A stretch of DNA of 33,543 nt, from positions 1 to 33,543 of the forward strand of contig PWMA01000123.1 of the NCBI GenBank assembly GCA_003558335.1. The letters are read 5' to 3'. Source of the DNA: Candidatus Methanofastidiosia archaeon. GTDB lineage: Archaea > Methanobacteriota_B > Thermococci > Methanofastidiosales > Methanofastidiosaceae. Below the pieces are notes generated by a model that saw only the letters and a program-made list of their open reading frames with translations, had not been told where the DNA came from and did not search any database. Shown here piece after piece: positions 17,123 to 27,027 of this stretch. Each line of letters starts with the position of its first letter. Within the stretch, counting starts at the first letter, position 1. Position numbers and translations under genes: made by a program.

Positions 17123-18662
17123 GATTTTTGTAACTCTGAATATTTTTATTCCCATGTTTCTTCTGCCATTCTTCTAATGGAATTGCATATTCCTTTTCAA
17201 TTTTCCCTCTGTGAAGGCTGTTATATGTACAAAAAGGGATTACCTTACCGCCTGGGACAGCATAATGTATCGCACATCTTTTTACTCTTTCAACATCAAA
17301 ATTATAAGGATCTTGGAAATGCATACAACCTATTAGCAATGTGTTGTAACTAAAGTCTGCTAGAGCATCAACATCTCCTTCTCTCAGTACGCTCAAAAGA
17401 AGTCTGTTAATATCAAGATTTTTAGGTTTTCTCTTTCTATCAACTAGATAAGGGAAATCTTTTGTTATCTTTGCAATAGCCATGGCTTTATTTATTTTTC
17501 CACCATTTATTATTTTTTCAGTCATGTCGTCAAGTAAAGAAAAGAATCCCTCTACGTCGACGAAATGTGTTATGGGAACCATTTTTCCTTCATCATCAAG
17601 AAAAACATATGTGGCCACTCCACAGTGCTCATGACAGGTAAATTTTACTTGGGGTTTATTTCGCCAAGCTTCGATAAAATTAGAGAAAGAATTAACACAA
17701 GGTGCAGAATAAAAATCTTCTGCTAAAATTTCACCATTTGTTTGCTCTTCAACAATTTTGGCAAAGTCAGGTATAGTAATTCTCATCTTCTCTAGTTCTT
17801 CTTTATCTATTCTACCGGAAAATGAGACCGGTTGAAAGTTTATTCCCCTTATTACATCCATATTTTTAATACCAAACTGGATTATATCGTTTACCTGATC
17901 ATCATTTATTCCCTTAACCAAAGTAGGCACCAAAACAACACTTGTTAGTCCAGATTTTCTAAAATTTTCCAAAGCCTGAAGTTTTATTGGAAGCGCATTA
18001 AATCCTCTAGCTGGAAAATATGGTTTCTCGTTTACTCCATCAAATTGAAGATAAACAGTATTAAGCCCTTTTTGTCTCAACTCTTTGCAAAATTCCAGAT
18101 CTCTAGATAATCTTACTCCATTAGTTGCAATTTGAGCAAGCGTAAATCCCAATTTTTTTGCTTCTTGGACGATTTCAGGCAGGTCATCTCTTATTGTTGG
18201 CTCACCACCTGAAAATTGGACAGCCATACAAGGCACCGGTTTTTCATTTCTTACAGATTTCATCATTTCAATAAGCTCTTCTTTGGAAGGCTCAAGAACA
18301 TATCCTGCAGTCTGAGCATTTGCAAAACATATGGGGCATTTCATATTACATCTGTTGGTAACATCTATATTACATAAAACTGTAGGTGTAAAATGTTCCG
18401 AACATATTCCACAATCAAGCGGGCAACCATCCTTTACTTCTCTGTGAGGATTATCTAATTTTGATCCATCATAGTGATATTTTTTTACCTTTTTGTACAT
18501 TTGATAATCTGACCAATAAATATCCTCGAAATTACCATGCTCAGCGCAGCTCTTTTTAATAAGAACTTTGCCCCCCTCTTCGACTATATCTGCATCAATT
18601 ACAGTATAGCATAAAGGACATATTGATTTAGTTTTATCGATTAATTCTGACATGGTATACAC
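17091..18662 (-). CDS. Radical SAM protein, tetraether lipid synthase (Tes/MJ0619)-like
   Basis: N-terminal CPLC and CPLDCGICSEH, then CNIDVTNRCNMKCPICFANA (CxxxCxxC), QFSGGEPT; length and domain layout as in Tes-family proteins. Confidence 0.75.
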   Translation of the reverse strand: MYTMSELIDKTKSICPLCYTVIDADIVEEGGKVLIKKSCAEHGNFEDIYWSDYQMYKKVKKYHYDGSKLDNPHREVKDGCPLDCGICSEHFTPTVLCNIDVTNRCNMKCPICFANAQTAGYVLEPSKEELIEMMKSVRNEKPVPCMAVQFSGGEPTIRDDLPEIVQEAKKLGFTLAQIATNGVRLSRDLEFCKELRQKGLNTVYLQFDGVNEKPYFPARGFNALPIKLQALENFRKSGLTSVVLVPTLVKGINDDQVNDIIQFGIKNMDVIRGINFQPVSFSGRIDKEELEKMRITIPDFAKIVEEQTNGEILAEDFYSAPCVNSFSNFIEAWRNKPQVKFTCHEHCGVATYVFLDDEGKMVPITHFVDVEGFFSLLDDMTEKIINGGKINKAMAIAKITKDFPYLVDRKRKPKNLDINRLLLSVLREGDVDALADFSYNTLLIGCMHFQDPYNFDVERVKRCAIHYAVPGGKVIPFCTYNSLHRGKIEKEYAIPLEEWQKKHGNKNIQSYKNLKSLSFFSKK

Positions 18663-18739
18663 CAGTAAAAGTTCCAGTAGGCTATCCTAAAATTATATTT
18701 AAAAGCCTTTGCCCAGATTTTACATATCAATTATTATTT

Positions 18740-19276
18740 TTACCAATTTATTTTTTTTATATTTTCCATTCCGGATTCAAAAGCACTTATATTTAGGTCA
18801 AGCATTTTTGGTATGCTATCTTTAATTGAGTCTTTCATAGAACCTTTTGAGATAATATCGCATATCTCACAAAAACCCCCTAGCATAACTATATTTGCTA
18901 CAATCTTGGTTCCAAGTTCTGATGCTATTCTTGTTGCATTAAGTTCTGCAAGTTTGAAATTGCCACCAATCTTTTTGTCAGGTATCAGCTCTGGATCATA
19001 AATAATTATTCCTTGATTTTCAGTCATTGGGGCATATTTTGAAAAAGCCTCTTGACTCATTATAATCGATATCGATGCCGATTCAACTTTGGGATAATCA
19101 ATCTCTTCATCTGAAATAACTATCTCCGAGCGTGACGATCCTCCTCTGGCTTCAGGTCCATAAGATTGAGTTTGCACTGCATTAAATCCATTCAATACTG
19201 CAGCCTTGCCAACTATAACTCCCGACAAGACAATACCTTGTCCTCCAAATCCACTTATTCTAATTCCTGTCTTCAT
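18740..19276 (-). CDS. korC: 2-oxoacid:ferredoxin oxidoreductase gamma subunit (2-oxoglutarate type likely)
   Basis: GIRISGFGGQGIVLSGVIVGKAA...QSYGPEARGGSSRSEIVIS. Confidence 0.9.
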   Translation of the reverse strand: MKTGIRISGFGGQGIVLSGVIVGKAAVLNGFNAVQTQSYGPEARGGSSRSEIVISDEEIDYPKVESASISIIMSQEAFSKYAPMTENQGIIIYDPELIPDKKIGGNFKLAELNATRIASELGTKIVANIVMLGGFCEICDIISKGSMKDSIKDSIPKMLDLNISAFESGMENIKKINW

Positions 19277-20100
19277 TTTAGTTCACCACAGAATCTTTTG
19301 TATTTTGTACCAAAGTCTTCTTTGTCAGTATTTACAAGCTCGCCTATAACCATCTTATCGGTAGTATTACCTTCCGCCAATATTTTTTCGTAAAGCTTAA
19401 CATTAATTGTAGATTCTTTCAAATGCTTTGTCATATCAAGAGCTGTACCCATTTTGTTTAATCTACCATAAAAAGTAGGACATGGAGATAAAACTTCAAC
19501 AAAGGAAAATCCAGGCTTTTGAAGGGCATTTTTTATTGAACTTATACATTGTCCAGGGTGTGCTGTAGTCCATCTAGCCACATAAGGGGCCCCAATAACT
19601 TTTGCAAGAATTGAAAGATCAAAAGGATATTCTATGTTGCCATAGGGGGTCGTTGATGTTTTTGATTTAATTGGAGTTGTAGGTGCAACTTGTCCCCCTG
19701 TCATTCCATAGATAAAATTATTTATTGAAATAACTGTTAAATCAACATTTCTCCTTATTGCGTGTAAAAAATGATTCCCCCCTATTGCACCACAATCACC
19801 ATCTCCTGTGAATACAATAACATTCAAATTGGGGTTTGCAAGCTTAACGCCTGTGGCATATGCTATTGCTCTTCCATGCAATGTATGAAGGCCATCGGAA
19901 TCAATGTACCCTGGTACACGTGAAGAGCATCCTATTCCAGATACAAAAACAGTAGTGTCAATATCAATATTTAAATCATATATTGCTCTAAGGGTAAAGT
20001 TCATCACTCCACCTATACCACATCCTGTACAGAATATTGTTGGAAACATACCTTTTCTAAGATATTTTTCTATTATTTTTTTGTTAGAAATAAAGCTCAA
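19273..20100 (-). CDS. korB: 2-oxoacid:ferredoxin oxidoreductase beta subunit (TPP-binding)
   Basis: FCTGCGIG, GIGCSSRVPGYID, LHGRAIAYATGVKLANP, FTGDGDCGAIGGNHFLHAIRRN. Confidence 0.92.
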   Translation of the reverse strand: MSFISNKKIIEKYLRKGMFPTIFCTGCGIGGVMNFTLRAIYDLNIDIDTTVFVSGIGCSSRVPGYIDSDGLHTLHGRAIAYATGVKLANPNLNVIVFTGDGDCGAIGGNHFLHAIRRNVDLTVISINNFIYGMTGGQVAPTTPIKSKTSTTPYGNIEYPFDLSILAKVIGAPYVARWTTAHPGQCISSIKNALQKPGFSFVEVLSPCPTFYGRLNKMGTALDMTKHLKESTINVKLYEKILAEGNTTDKMVIGELVNTDKEDFGTKYKRFCGELK

Positions 20101-21269
20101 GGTTTTACCTCCCCTATATACTTAAAAATTTCTTTCGGCGAATGAATAGCTCCACCTATTCTTGGTGCAAGTATAACTTTTACATCCTTTCCAACAACTT
20201 CCCTTATCGGATGTATCATCTGTCCAAGATTCATTTCAGGTACAATAACTGTGTGGACATTTTTTAAAAGCTCTTTTATCTTTTCATAATTAAAGGGCCA
20301 TATAGTGATTAGTCTTATATGGCCAACTTTTATACCCTTTTCCCTGGCCATTTTAACAGCACTTGCTGCAGGTCTTGAAGTTATTCCGTATGATATTACC
20401 ATTATTTCAGCATCATCAATCAAATAATCCTCATAATACCATACATTATCAATATCATCTAATATCTTATCGATTAATCTTGTGACTAGATCTTCATGAA
20501 CTTCAGCTGATGTTGTTACAGGAAAACCCCTTTCATCATGTGTTAGTCCTGTAATGTATGTTTTATAACCTAGTCCAAAGTGCTTGAAATTGGGAATTTT
20601 GGAAGATTTTTTAAAATGTTTTCTATAGGGTTTAAAATTATCAGATTCTATATTGGATTTTATCTTTTCTTCAACTTTAATATTTTTTACTTCAGGCAAT
20701 ACTACTTTTTCCCTCATATGTCCTAGCTCTGCATCAAGAAGTACTACAACCGGAACTCTATAGTCATCAGAGAGATTAAATGCTTCTATAGTAAGATCAA
20801 GTGTTTCTTGGACTGATTTTGGCGCCAATGCAATAATCTGATGGTCTCCGTGTGTTCCCCACATAGTCTGCATTATATCCCCTTGTGCTGCCTCTGTAGG
20901 TTGGCCTGTGCTTGGACCTCCTCTTTGGACATTTACGATTACGCAAGGTGTTTCAGCCATACATGCATAACCTATACACTCCTGCATTAGAGAAAAACCA
21001 GGGCCGCTTGTTGCTGTCATTGCCCTTACTCCTGTACACGAAGCCCCAATAACAGCAGCTATACTTGCTATTTCATCTTCCATTTGCACACAAACTCTGC
21101 CAAGTTTTGGCATCCATATGGCCATTCCTTCGGCAACTTCAGTAGCAGGAGTTATAGGATAACCAGCAAAGAATTTGCAGTCTGCAAGCAATGCACCATA
21201 AACTGTTGCTTCATCGCCTTGAATAAAAAGATCTTTCTTGCCAACAAGTCTAATAATTTCATTTGTCAT
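20097..21269 (-). CDS. korA: 2-oxoacid:ferredoxin oxidoreductase alpha subunit
   Basis: GDEATVYGALLADCKFFAGYPITPATEVAEGMA; start at MTNEIIRLVGKK (21269). Confidence 0.92.
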   Translation of the reverse strand: MTNEIIRLVGKKDLFIQGDEATVYGALLADCKFFAGYPITPATEVAEGMAIWMPKLGRVCVQMEDEIASIAAVIGASCTGVRAMTATSGPGFSLMQECIGYACMAETPCVIVNVQRGGPSTGQPTEAAQGDIMQTMWGTHGDHQIIALAPKSVQETLDLTIEAFNLSDDYRVPVVVLLDAELGHMREKVVLPEVKNIKVEEKIKSNIESDNFKPYRKHFKKSSKIPNFKHFGLGYKTYITGLTHDERGFPVTTSAEVHEDLVTRLIDKILDDIDNVWYYEDYLIDDAEIMVISYGITSRPAASAVKMAREKGIKVGHIRLITIWPFNYEKIKELLKNVHTVIVPEMNLGQMIHPIREVVGKDVKVILAPRIGGAIHSPKEIFKYIGEVKP

Positions 21270-21468
21270 CTTTATCCTCCACAATAATCGCAAAATCAGG
21301 ACACATAAGTTCACAAAGGTGGCATCTAATACATTTTTCAGGAAAATTCACCTCAGGAGGAAATACGCCTCTTTTGCTAAGCTTTTGAGATTTTATGTAT
21401 ACTTTCTTGGGGCAGTATTCTATGCACAATAAACAACCTTTACAATAATCTGTATTGATATGAATCAG
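21259..21468 (-). CDS. korD: 2-oxoacid:ferredoxin oxidoreductase delta (ferredoxin) subunit, apparent CTG start (not in ORF track)
   Basis: (L/M)IHINTDYCKGCLLCIEYCPKKVYIKSQKLSKRGVFPPEVNFPEKCIRCHLCELMCPDFAIIVEDKDDK*, two 4Fe-4S motifs, SD-like AAGGTGA upstream; overlaps the korA start. Confidence 0.85.
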   Translation of the reverse strand: MIHINTDYCKGCLLCIEYCPKKVYIKSQKLSKRGVFPPEVNFPEKCIRCHLCELMCPDFAIIVEDKDDK

Positions 21469-21542
21469 AAAATCACCTTGTCAATATAATAGAAAAGAAA
21501 TAAACTATTTTTATAAAGTTTATCGTCATTGACAAAAAGAAT

Positions 21543-22760
21543 CTATCTTCCATATTCCATATGGGCCTTTGTTAGATGCCTTGCTGCCAAAGCCCCTATT
21601 AAAGATATCTCACCTGCCAAGACAGCTGAAGCGCATATCTCAGAAAGAGCTTTAGCATTATCTCCACTGAATTTAGACCCTCCAGAGATTCCAAGAATGT
21701 CAAGGGCTTCCTTCTGCGTTTCAATTCTAGTTCCACCACCAACAGTTGCGACTTCAAGGGAAGGCAAGGTAACTGCAAAGTAAACTCCATTTTCATCTTT
21801 TTCAACTGTTGTAAATCCTTGACTTCCTTCAACAACTTGCGCTATGTCTTGACCTGTAGCCAAAAAAATTGCAGCAACAATATTTGCAAAATGAGCATTA
21901 AATCCATAAGAACCTGCTTGAGCCGAACCAATGAAATTCTTTCTATAGTTAACATCAATCAAAGTATCTGCGTCTGTCTTAAGCTTGTCCTTAATAATTT
22001 TATCAGGTATCATAATTTCAGCTGTTATGCTTTTACCTCTACCTTCAATTAAATTGATGGCCGAAGATTTCTTGTCTGTACAAAGATTACCTGAAAGAGA
22101 TACGCATTTTATTTCAGGAAATTTATCTTCAATTACTTTTATTGCTGCATCAGTTCCAATTGTAACTCCATTCATACCCATAGAGTCTCCTGTATCGTAG
22201 ACAAATCTCAAAAATAGATTACGCCCAACTAGGTATGGGACAATTTTTTGAAGTTTTCTAAATCTAGAATTTTTTTCACTTTCCTTTTTAATTTCGTCAA
22301 AATTACTGACAATAAATTCAGAAACCTTATAGTAATCTCTTGAAGATTTGAGTCTTAAAACAGGCGCTCTTGACATTCCATTTTTGAATATAGTGGTTAT
22401 GGCACCGCCTGAAGCTGTAATAACTGAAGCTCCTCTGTTGGTACTTGCTACTAGAGCACCCTCTGATGTGGCCATAGGTACATAAAAGTTACCATTGGCA
22501 TAGTTACCATTTACTTTTAAAGGTCCTACAATGCCCATAGGTACTTCTACAACACCAATCATATTTTCTATATTTTTCCCGAATAGATTTTCAGAATTTA
22601 AAGAATATTTGCCTATATGGTTTAAACTGATATTTCTTATTTTTTCTATAGCTGCCCTTCTTATCTCTACAGCTTCTTCTGTAGTTTCAGTGAAGTTTTC
22701 AATCTGATATATTTTAATCTTGCCGCTGATAACTTTTTTTAAAATTTCTTCTTTTTCCAT
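21543..22760 (-). CDS. hmgA: 3-hydroxy-3-methylglutaryl-CoA reductase
   Basis: ENMIGVVEVPMGIVGPLKVNG, MATSEGALVASTNRG, DAMG-like DSMGMNGVTIG, GTVGGGT-like ATVGGGTRIETQ. Confidence 0.95.
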   Translation of the reverse strand: MEKEEILKKVISGKIKIYQIENFTETTEEAVEIRRAAIEKIRNISLNHIGKYSLNSENLFGKNIENMIGVVEVPMGIVGPLKVNGNYANGNFYVPMATSEGALVASTNRGASVITASGGAITTIFKNGMSRAPVLRLKSSRDYYKVSEFIVSNFDEIKKESEKNSRFRKLQKIVPYLVGRNLFLRFVYDTGDSMGMNGVTIGTDAAIKVIEDKFPEIKCVSLSGNLCTDKKSSAINLIEGRGKSITAEIMIPDKIIKDKLKTDADTLIDVNYRKNFIGSAQAGSYGFNAHFANIVAAIFLATGQDIAQVVEGSQGFTTVEKDENGVYFAVTLPSLEVATVGGGTRIETQKEALDILGISGGSKFSGDNAKALSEICASAVLAGEISLIGALAARHLTKAHMEYGR

Positions 22761-22769
22761 CTAATCCAC

Positions 22770-23177
22770 TCATGGATGTGCATATTTAACTATTGGCCTA
22801 AATTTATATCCATAACAAATTATGCCATCTTCATTATATTCCATAATCTTTCGTGTAACCATTTCAACATCCATTCCAATTTCAAGCTCTTCTGCACGGG
22901 CATCGGTTATTTGGGCAGTAATTATTGGCCCTTCAACAAGACCTATTAAGGCTACAGCATAAGGCATGTTATATTTATGTTCCTGTGGAGGACTATTGAT
23001 ATCTGTAAAAGATAGAATCTTTCCCTTTCCTATGAGGGCATAATCCTCACATTTTCTACTCCTACATTTAGGACAAACTAATCTATATGGAAAGGATATT
23101 TCTTCGCAATCACAGCACTTTGAACCCAAGAGCCTATATCTTCTTACTTGCTCTCTCCAGTGTCTTGGCACGTTCAT
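22770..23177 (-). CDS. DUF35 Zn-ribbon/OB-fold acyl-CoA scaffold protein
   Basis: CCDCEEISFPYRLVCPKC zinc ribbon plus OB fold; adjacent to thiolase and HMG-CoA synthase. Confidence 0.9.
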   Translation of the reverse strand: MNVPRHWREQVRRYRLLGSKCCDCEEISFPYRLVCPKCRSRKCEDYALIGKGKILSFTDINSPPQEHKYNMPYAVALIGLVEGPIITAQITDARAEELEIGMDVEMVTRKIMEYNEDGIICYGYKFRPIVKYAHP

Positions 23178-24326
23178 TTAATCCCCCCTTTCAAGAACAC
23201 ATACAGACACTGTAGATCCACTACCACCAATATTTTCAGCTAATCCTTTTTCAGCATCTACTCGACCATCACCTCTAAGGCTATACACAAGCTCCCCTAT
23301 TTGATATACGCCTGTTGCGCCAACAGGATGTCCTCTTGCCTTAAGTCCCCCATAAAGATTTATTGGTAGTTGTCCTCCGATATAATATTGGCCTTCTAAT
23401 CCCATCTTTGCAGCTTCTCCTTTTTTTACAAAGCCAAGGTCCTCTAAAGATAGGGCGCTCATTATAGAAAAAGCGTCGTGAATTTCTGCTATATCGATAT
23501 CCTTTGGAGTAACACCTGCCATTTTATAGGCTTTTCTACTTGCCTCAACTGCTGCAGAAAGAGTAGTCATTTGTTTTCTGTCGTGTACACCTAAGGTATC
23601 AGTTGCAAGTCCAACTCCGGAGACTATTATTGGTGCATCTGTAAATTCTCTTGCTTTTTTCTCTGAACATAAGATAACAGAAGCAGATCCATCACATATT
23701 GGCGCACAGTCCATAAGAGTAAGTGGATCTGCTATCATTGGAGAATTAATAACCGTTTGATGCGTTAACTCTTTTCTATACATGGCATGTTTGCTAAAAG
23801 GTGCATTTTTGTGAGATATAACTGGAAAAATTGAAAGATCTTCTCTTTTAACATTAAACTCATGCATATAGCGCCTCATAACAAGAGCATTTAGGGCTAC
23901 AAAAGAAACTCCGTGAAAAGCTTCATAATCTCTATCTGAGGCATTTGCAAGAATTGATGTCGTTTTTGAAGGCAGGACATCTGTCATTTTTTCTACACCT
24001 GTTACAAGCACGCAATCATACATGCCTGACTTTATAGCCATATATCCTTCAATGAACGCCGCACCCCCAGAACCACACGCTGCTTCAATTTTGACTGCAG
24101 GAATAGATCCAAGCCCAGCAAAATCAGCTATCAATGTGCCTATATTTTCTTGCTCTATAAAAGGGCCAGATGACATATTACCTACATAAAGTGCATCGAC
24201 ATTATCTATCCCGCTATCTTCAAAAGCCATCCAGATAGATTCTATTGCAAGTTCTCTTAATGATTTATCCCAACGCTCTCCAACATTCCCAAGGCCAACT
24301 CCAATTACAGCTACATTATCGTTCAC
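23178..24326 (-). CDS. Acetyl-CoA C-acetyltransferase (thiolase)
   Basis: KIEAACGSGGAAF, GGLKARGHPVGATGVYQ, NIGGSGSTV. Confidence 0.92.
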   Translation of the reverse strand: MNDNVAVIGVGLGNVGERWDKSLRELAIESIWMAFEDSGIDNVDALYVGNMSSGPFIEQENIGTLIADFAGLGSIPAVKIEAACGSGGAAFIEGYMAIKSGMYDCVLVTGVEKMTDVLPSKTTSILANASDRDYEAFHGVSFVALNALVMRRYMHEFNVKREDLSIFPVISHKNAPFSKHAMYRKELTHQTVINSPMIADPLTLMDCAPICDGSASVILCSEKKAREFTDAPIIVSGVGLATDTLGVHDRKQMTTLSAAVEASRKAYKMAGVTPKDIDIAEIHDAFSIMSALSLEDLGFVKKGEAAKMGLEGQYYIGGQLPINLYGGLKARGHPVGATGVYQIGELVYSLRGDGRVDAEKGLAENIGGSGSTVSVCVLERGD

Positions 24327-24330
24327 TTGC

Positions 24331-25374
24331 TCACATCCTTATCTTCTTTCTATACCTTGCATAACGAGCATAGTCAATTTCTTCTCTTCTTTCAATGTAA
24401 GATTTAACTGATGGTGCATTTGCTCTTCTATCATTTATTTTATCTGTTACTTCGATAGAAAATGAATCACTCCCAGCTCCAGATCCATAAGATGTACAAA
24501 ATATCCTATCTCCCTCCTTAGAAATATCAAGAACTGAGGCAAGACCCAAAAGAGCCGAACCTGCGTAAGTATTACCTATGTAAGGCGATATTAATCCATC
24601 CATAATTTTTTCTTTTGGAAATCCAAGGATTTTTGCGACTTCTAGTGGGAATTTTCTGTTAGGTTGGTGAAATATAGCATAATCATAATCTTCTGGATTT
24701 GTTCCAAGCTCATCCATAAGTGCCTCTGAGCAATTGATCACATGTTTGAAATAGGAAGGTTCTCCAGTGAATCTGTTGCCATGTTTGGGGTAATGCTCAT
24801 GCTGTCTTCTCCAAAAATCAGGAGTATCTGTAACGTATGAAACTGAACTTTCAATAACTGCAAGACTTTCTTTTGAACTTCCAATAATATATCCTGCACC
24901 ACCTGCTGCAGCTGTATACTCAAGAGCATCACTTGGTGACCCTTGAGCAGTATCTACGCCTATCCCAAGGGCATAATTTGCCATTCCTGAACCAACATAT
25001 GCAATACATGCTTGAACTGTTTCGCTACCAGCCTTGCATGCGAACTCCCAGTCTGCAGCATTAACAAAAGGTGTTGCTGCAATTGCCTCTGCAACTATCG
25101 TAGAAGTTGGTTTTACGGCATAAGGTTTAGATTCTGTACCAATCCAGACAGCTTTTAGATCTTTAGGTTCTATACCAGCTCTTTTCAAGGCATTTCTAGC
25201 TATTTCTATAGCTATTGTAACAGAATCCTCATCAGATCCTGGAACTGATTTTTCTCTAATCGGCACAAGATTTGGGTCATTGCCCCACACTCTTGCAATC
25301 TCAGTATTTTGAATTCTATATTTGGGTATATAAACGCCATAACCTACTATACCTACAGATTTATTAGGTTTCAT
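24331..25374 (-). CDS. Hydroxymethylglutaryl-CoA synthase (archaeal type)
   Basis: [52 protein letters not shown]; preceded by AAGGAGG. Confidence 0.93.
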   Translation of the reverse strand: MKPNKSVGIVGYGVYIPKYRIQNTEIARVWGNDPNLVPIREKSVPGSDEDSVTIAIEIARNALKRAGIEPKDLKAVWIGTESKPYAVKPTSTIVAEAIAATPFVNAADWEFACKAGSETVQACIAYVGSGMANYALGIGVDTAQGSPSDALEYTAAAGGAGYIIGSSKESLAVIESSVSYVTDTPDFWRRQHEHYPKHGNRFTGEPSYFKHVINCSEALMDELGTNPEDYDYAIFHQPNRKFPLEVAKILGFPKEKIMDGLISPYIGNTYAGSALLGLASVLDISKEGDRIFCTSYGSGAGSDSFSIEVTDKINDRRANAPSVKSYIERREEIDYARYARYRKKIRM

Positions 25375-25506
25375 TAAATTCCTCCTTTACAAAGACGACT
25401 TTCTATAGATAAAAGAGATAAACATAATTGCGATATATTAGAAGTAAAATAAAATATATATAAATATTTCGGTATTAATGAAATATTCTATCGGCAAAAA
25501 CCGTTA

Positions 25507-27027
25507 TTATTTAATTTCTTTTATGTAGATTGACTTTTCCTTGTTGAGATCAATATTGATATCGCCAAGATCGATTTTACCTATTATATTTGTACCATCA
25601 AATTCTTCACCGGTGGGGCCATATGACTTGTCATCCTTTAGCCTTACTCCTATGAGGCCTTTATGTTGCCTTGACATGTTTGTAACTCCAACGTCTCCTC
25701 TCTTTGATATGTCAATTGGTGTATTTTCAGGTACTAATCCACTTGCTTCAAAAGACCTTCCCTCAAATGCTACAAGAGATACCGTTGGATGTGCAAATTG
25801 TATGTCAAGCTTTCCAATTGGTTTATTAATAAGGCCTGTTATTTTTCTAAAGTATTTTACAGTTTTTGGAGCTTTGTCTTCAAATAGCTCAATTTCAACA
25901 ATATTTTTTTTGTCTATGCCATATATCTTAACATTTTTGTTCTTAACTATGTCTGCTGTAAATGGAGGATCTTGATCTACCACTATCGCCTCATCAGAAG
26001 TATCGCCTTCCCTTTCTTGTTCGATTCCTTCTGCTTTAAGTTTATCTCCAACCTCCTTTTGTGTGAGTCCAAGAAGCATCAGAGTATGTGGGGAAGTCCT
26101 AACTGAAATTTTATCTCCCTTTTTTACCATATCAATTAATTCAGAACCCAACTCTATGATTCCGACAACTGAGTGATTAGGGGTTGTGATTCTTTCTTTT
26201 TTATATATATAGACAGTTCCTTTATCTTTTCCTTCAGTTCTAATAGAAACTGAGTTTTTCTTTCTTAAGTTAGAATTCTCACTTTCTACATCAAAACCTA
26301 TCAATCCTTTTGAAGCTACATAAGATTCAGAAACCTCATCAATAGTTATTTGACCATCTTTAGCAAGAGAAAAAATATGTTCCATCCCCATTGGAGCGAT
26401 CTCATTTAGTTTAATTAAAGCACAAGTAAATATTTTTTCACCATTTTTTGGTTTGTATAATAGATCAGTAGTAGTTTCAAAATCTCTTTCAACGCTAAAA
26501 ACTTCAACAGGCTCTATTGAAACTATTTCATCTCCTTCTTCCATCATGGATAGAACGTGTCGTCCTTGAGTAATCTTTCCAAGAGGGTTATTGGTACCGT
26601 AATCTCCTTTGTGAGTTTTTTGTGAAAGAACTATGTAGGTAGTGTTATTATCGTATCCTGCAAGTATAAAACTAACATCCCATGGATTATATATCTGCTC
26701 TTCTTTAATTGGTTTTAGATTTGTAGGAACTGCACCTATTGCTATAAGTGTTGAAGTCTTCCATCGAACGTTCTTCTTTTCAAAATGCTTTGATATCTCC
26801 TTAAAGAGCTTTCCTTCTTCGGTATCTTTAATTTTTACCACAAAAGAGCCTTTACTTGTCGTTACGAGAAACTCATCAAGGTATGAGGATTTTTCAGTTT
26901 CTTTCTTGATTATGCCAATAGTTGATCCTTTTTGATAAAATATGTTGTTTTCAGAAAAGATTTTTTCTAATGTAACTCCTTCTTTTATCTCAGTTTTATT
27001 GCCATCAACCTCTATATGCATATTCAT
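25507..27027 (-). CDS. Methanogenesis marker protein 3 (UPF0288) -like
   Basis: Features including DQDPPFTADIVK and SRQHKGLIGVRLKDDKSYGPTGEEFDGTNIIGKI, recognised from the MMP3/UPF0288 family. Confidence 0.8.
   Translation of the reverse strand: MNMHIEVDGNKTEIKEGVTLEKIFSENNIFYQKGSTIGIIKKETEKSSYLDEFLVTTSKGSFVVKIKDTEEGKLFKEISKHFEKKNVRWKTSTLIAIGAVPTNLKPIKEEQIYNPWDVSFILAGYDNNTTYIVLSQKTHKGDYGTNNPLGKITQGRHVLSMMEEGDEIVSIEPVEVFSVERDFETTTDLLYKPKNGEKIFTCALIKLNEIAPMGMEHIFSLAKDGQITIDEVSESYVASKGLIGFDVESENSNLRKKNSVSIRTEGKDKGTVYIYKKERITTPNHSVVGIIELGSELIDMVKKGDKISVRTSPHTLMLLGLTQKEVGDKLKAEGIEQEREGDTSDEAIVVDQDPPFTADIVKNKNVKIYGIDKKNIVEIELFEDKAPKTVKYFRKITGLINKPIGKLDIQFAHPTVSLVAFEGRSFEASGLVPENTPIDISKRGDVGVTNMSRQHKGLIGVRLKDDKSYGPTGEEFDGTNIIGKIDLGDINIDLNKEKSIYIKEIK

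Noticed and set aside
21529-22200. Plus-strand ORFs across HMG-CoA reductase (21529..21783, 21819..22052, 21985..22200)
   Set aside because: All antisense to a conserved enzyme gene and lack recognisable domains.
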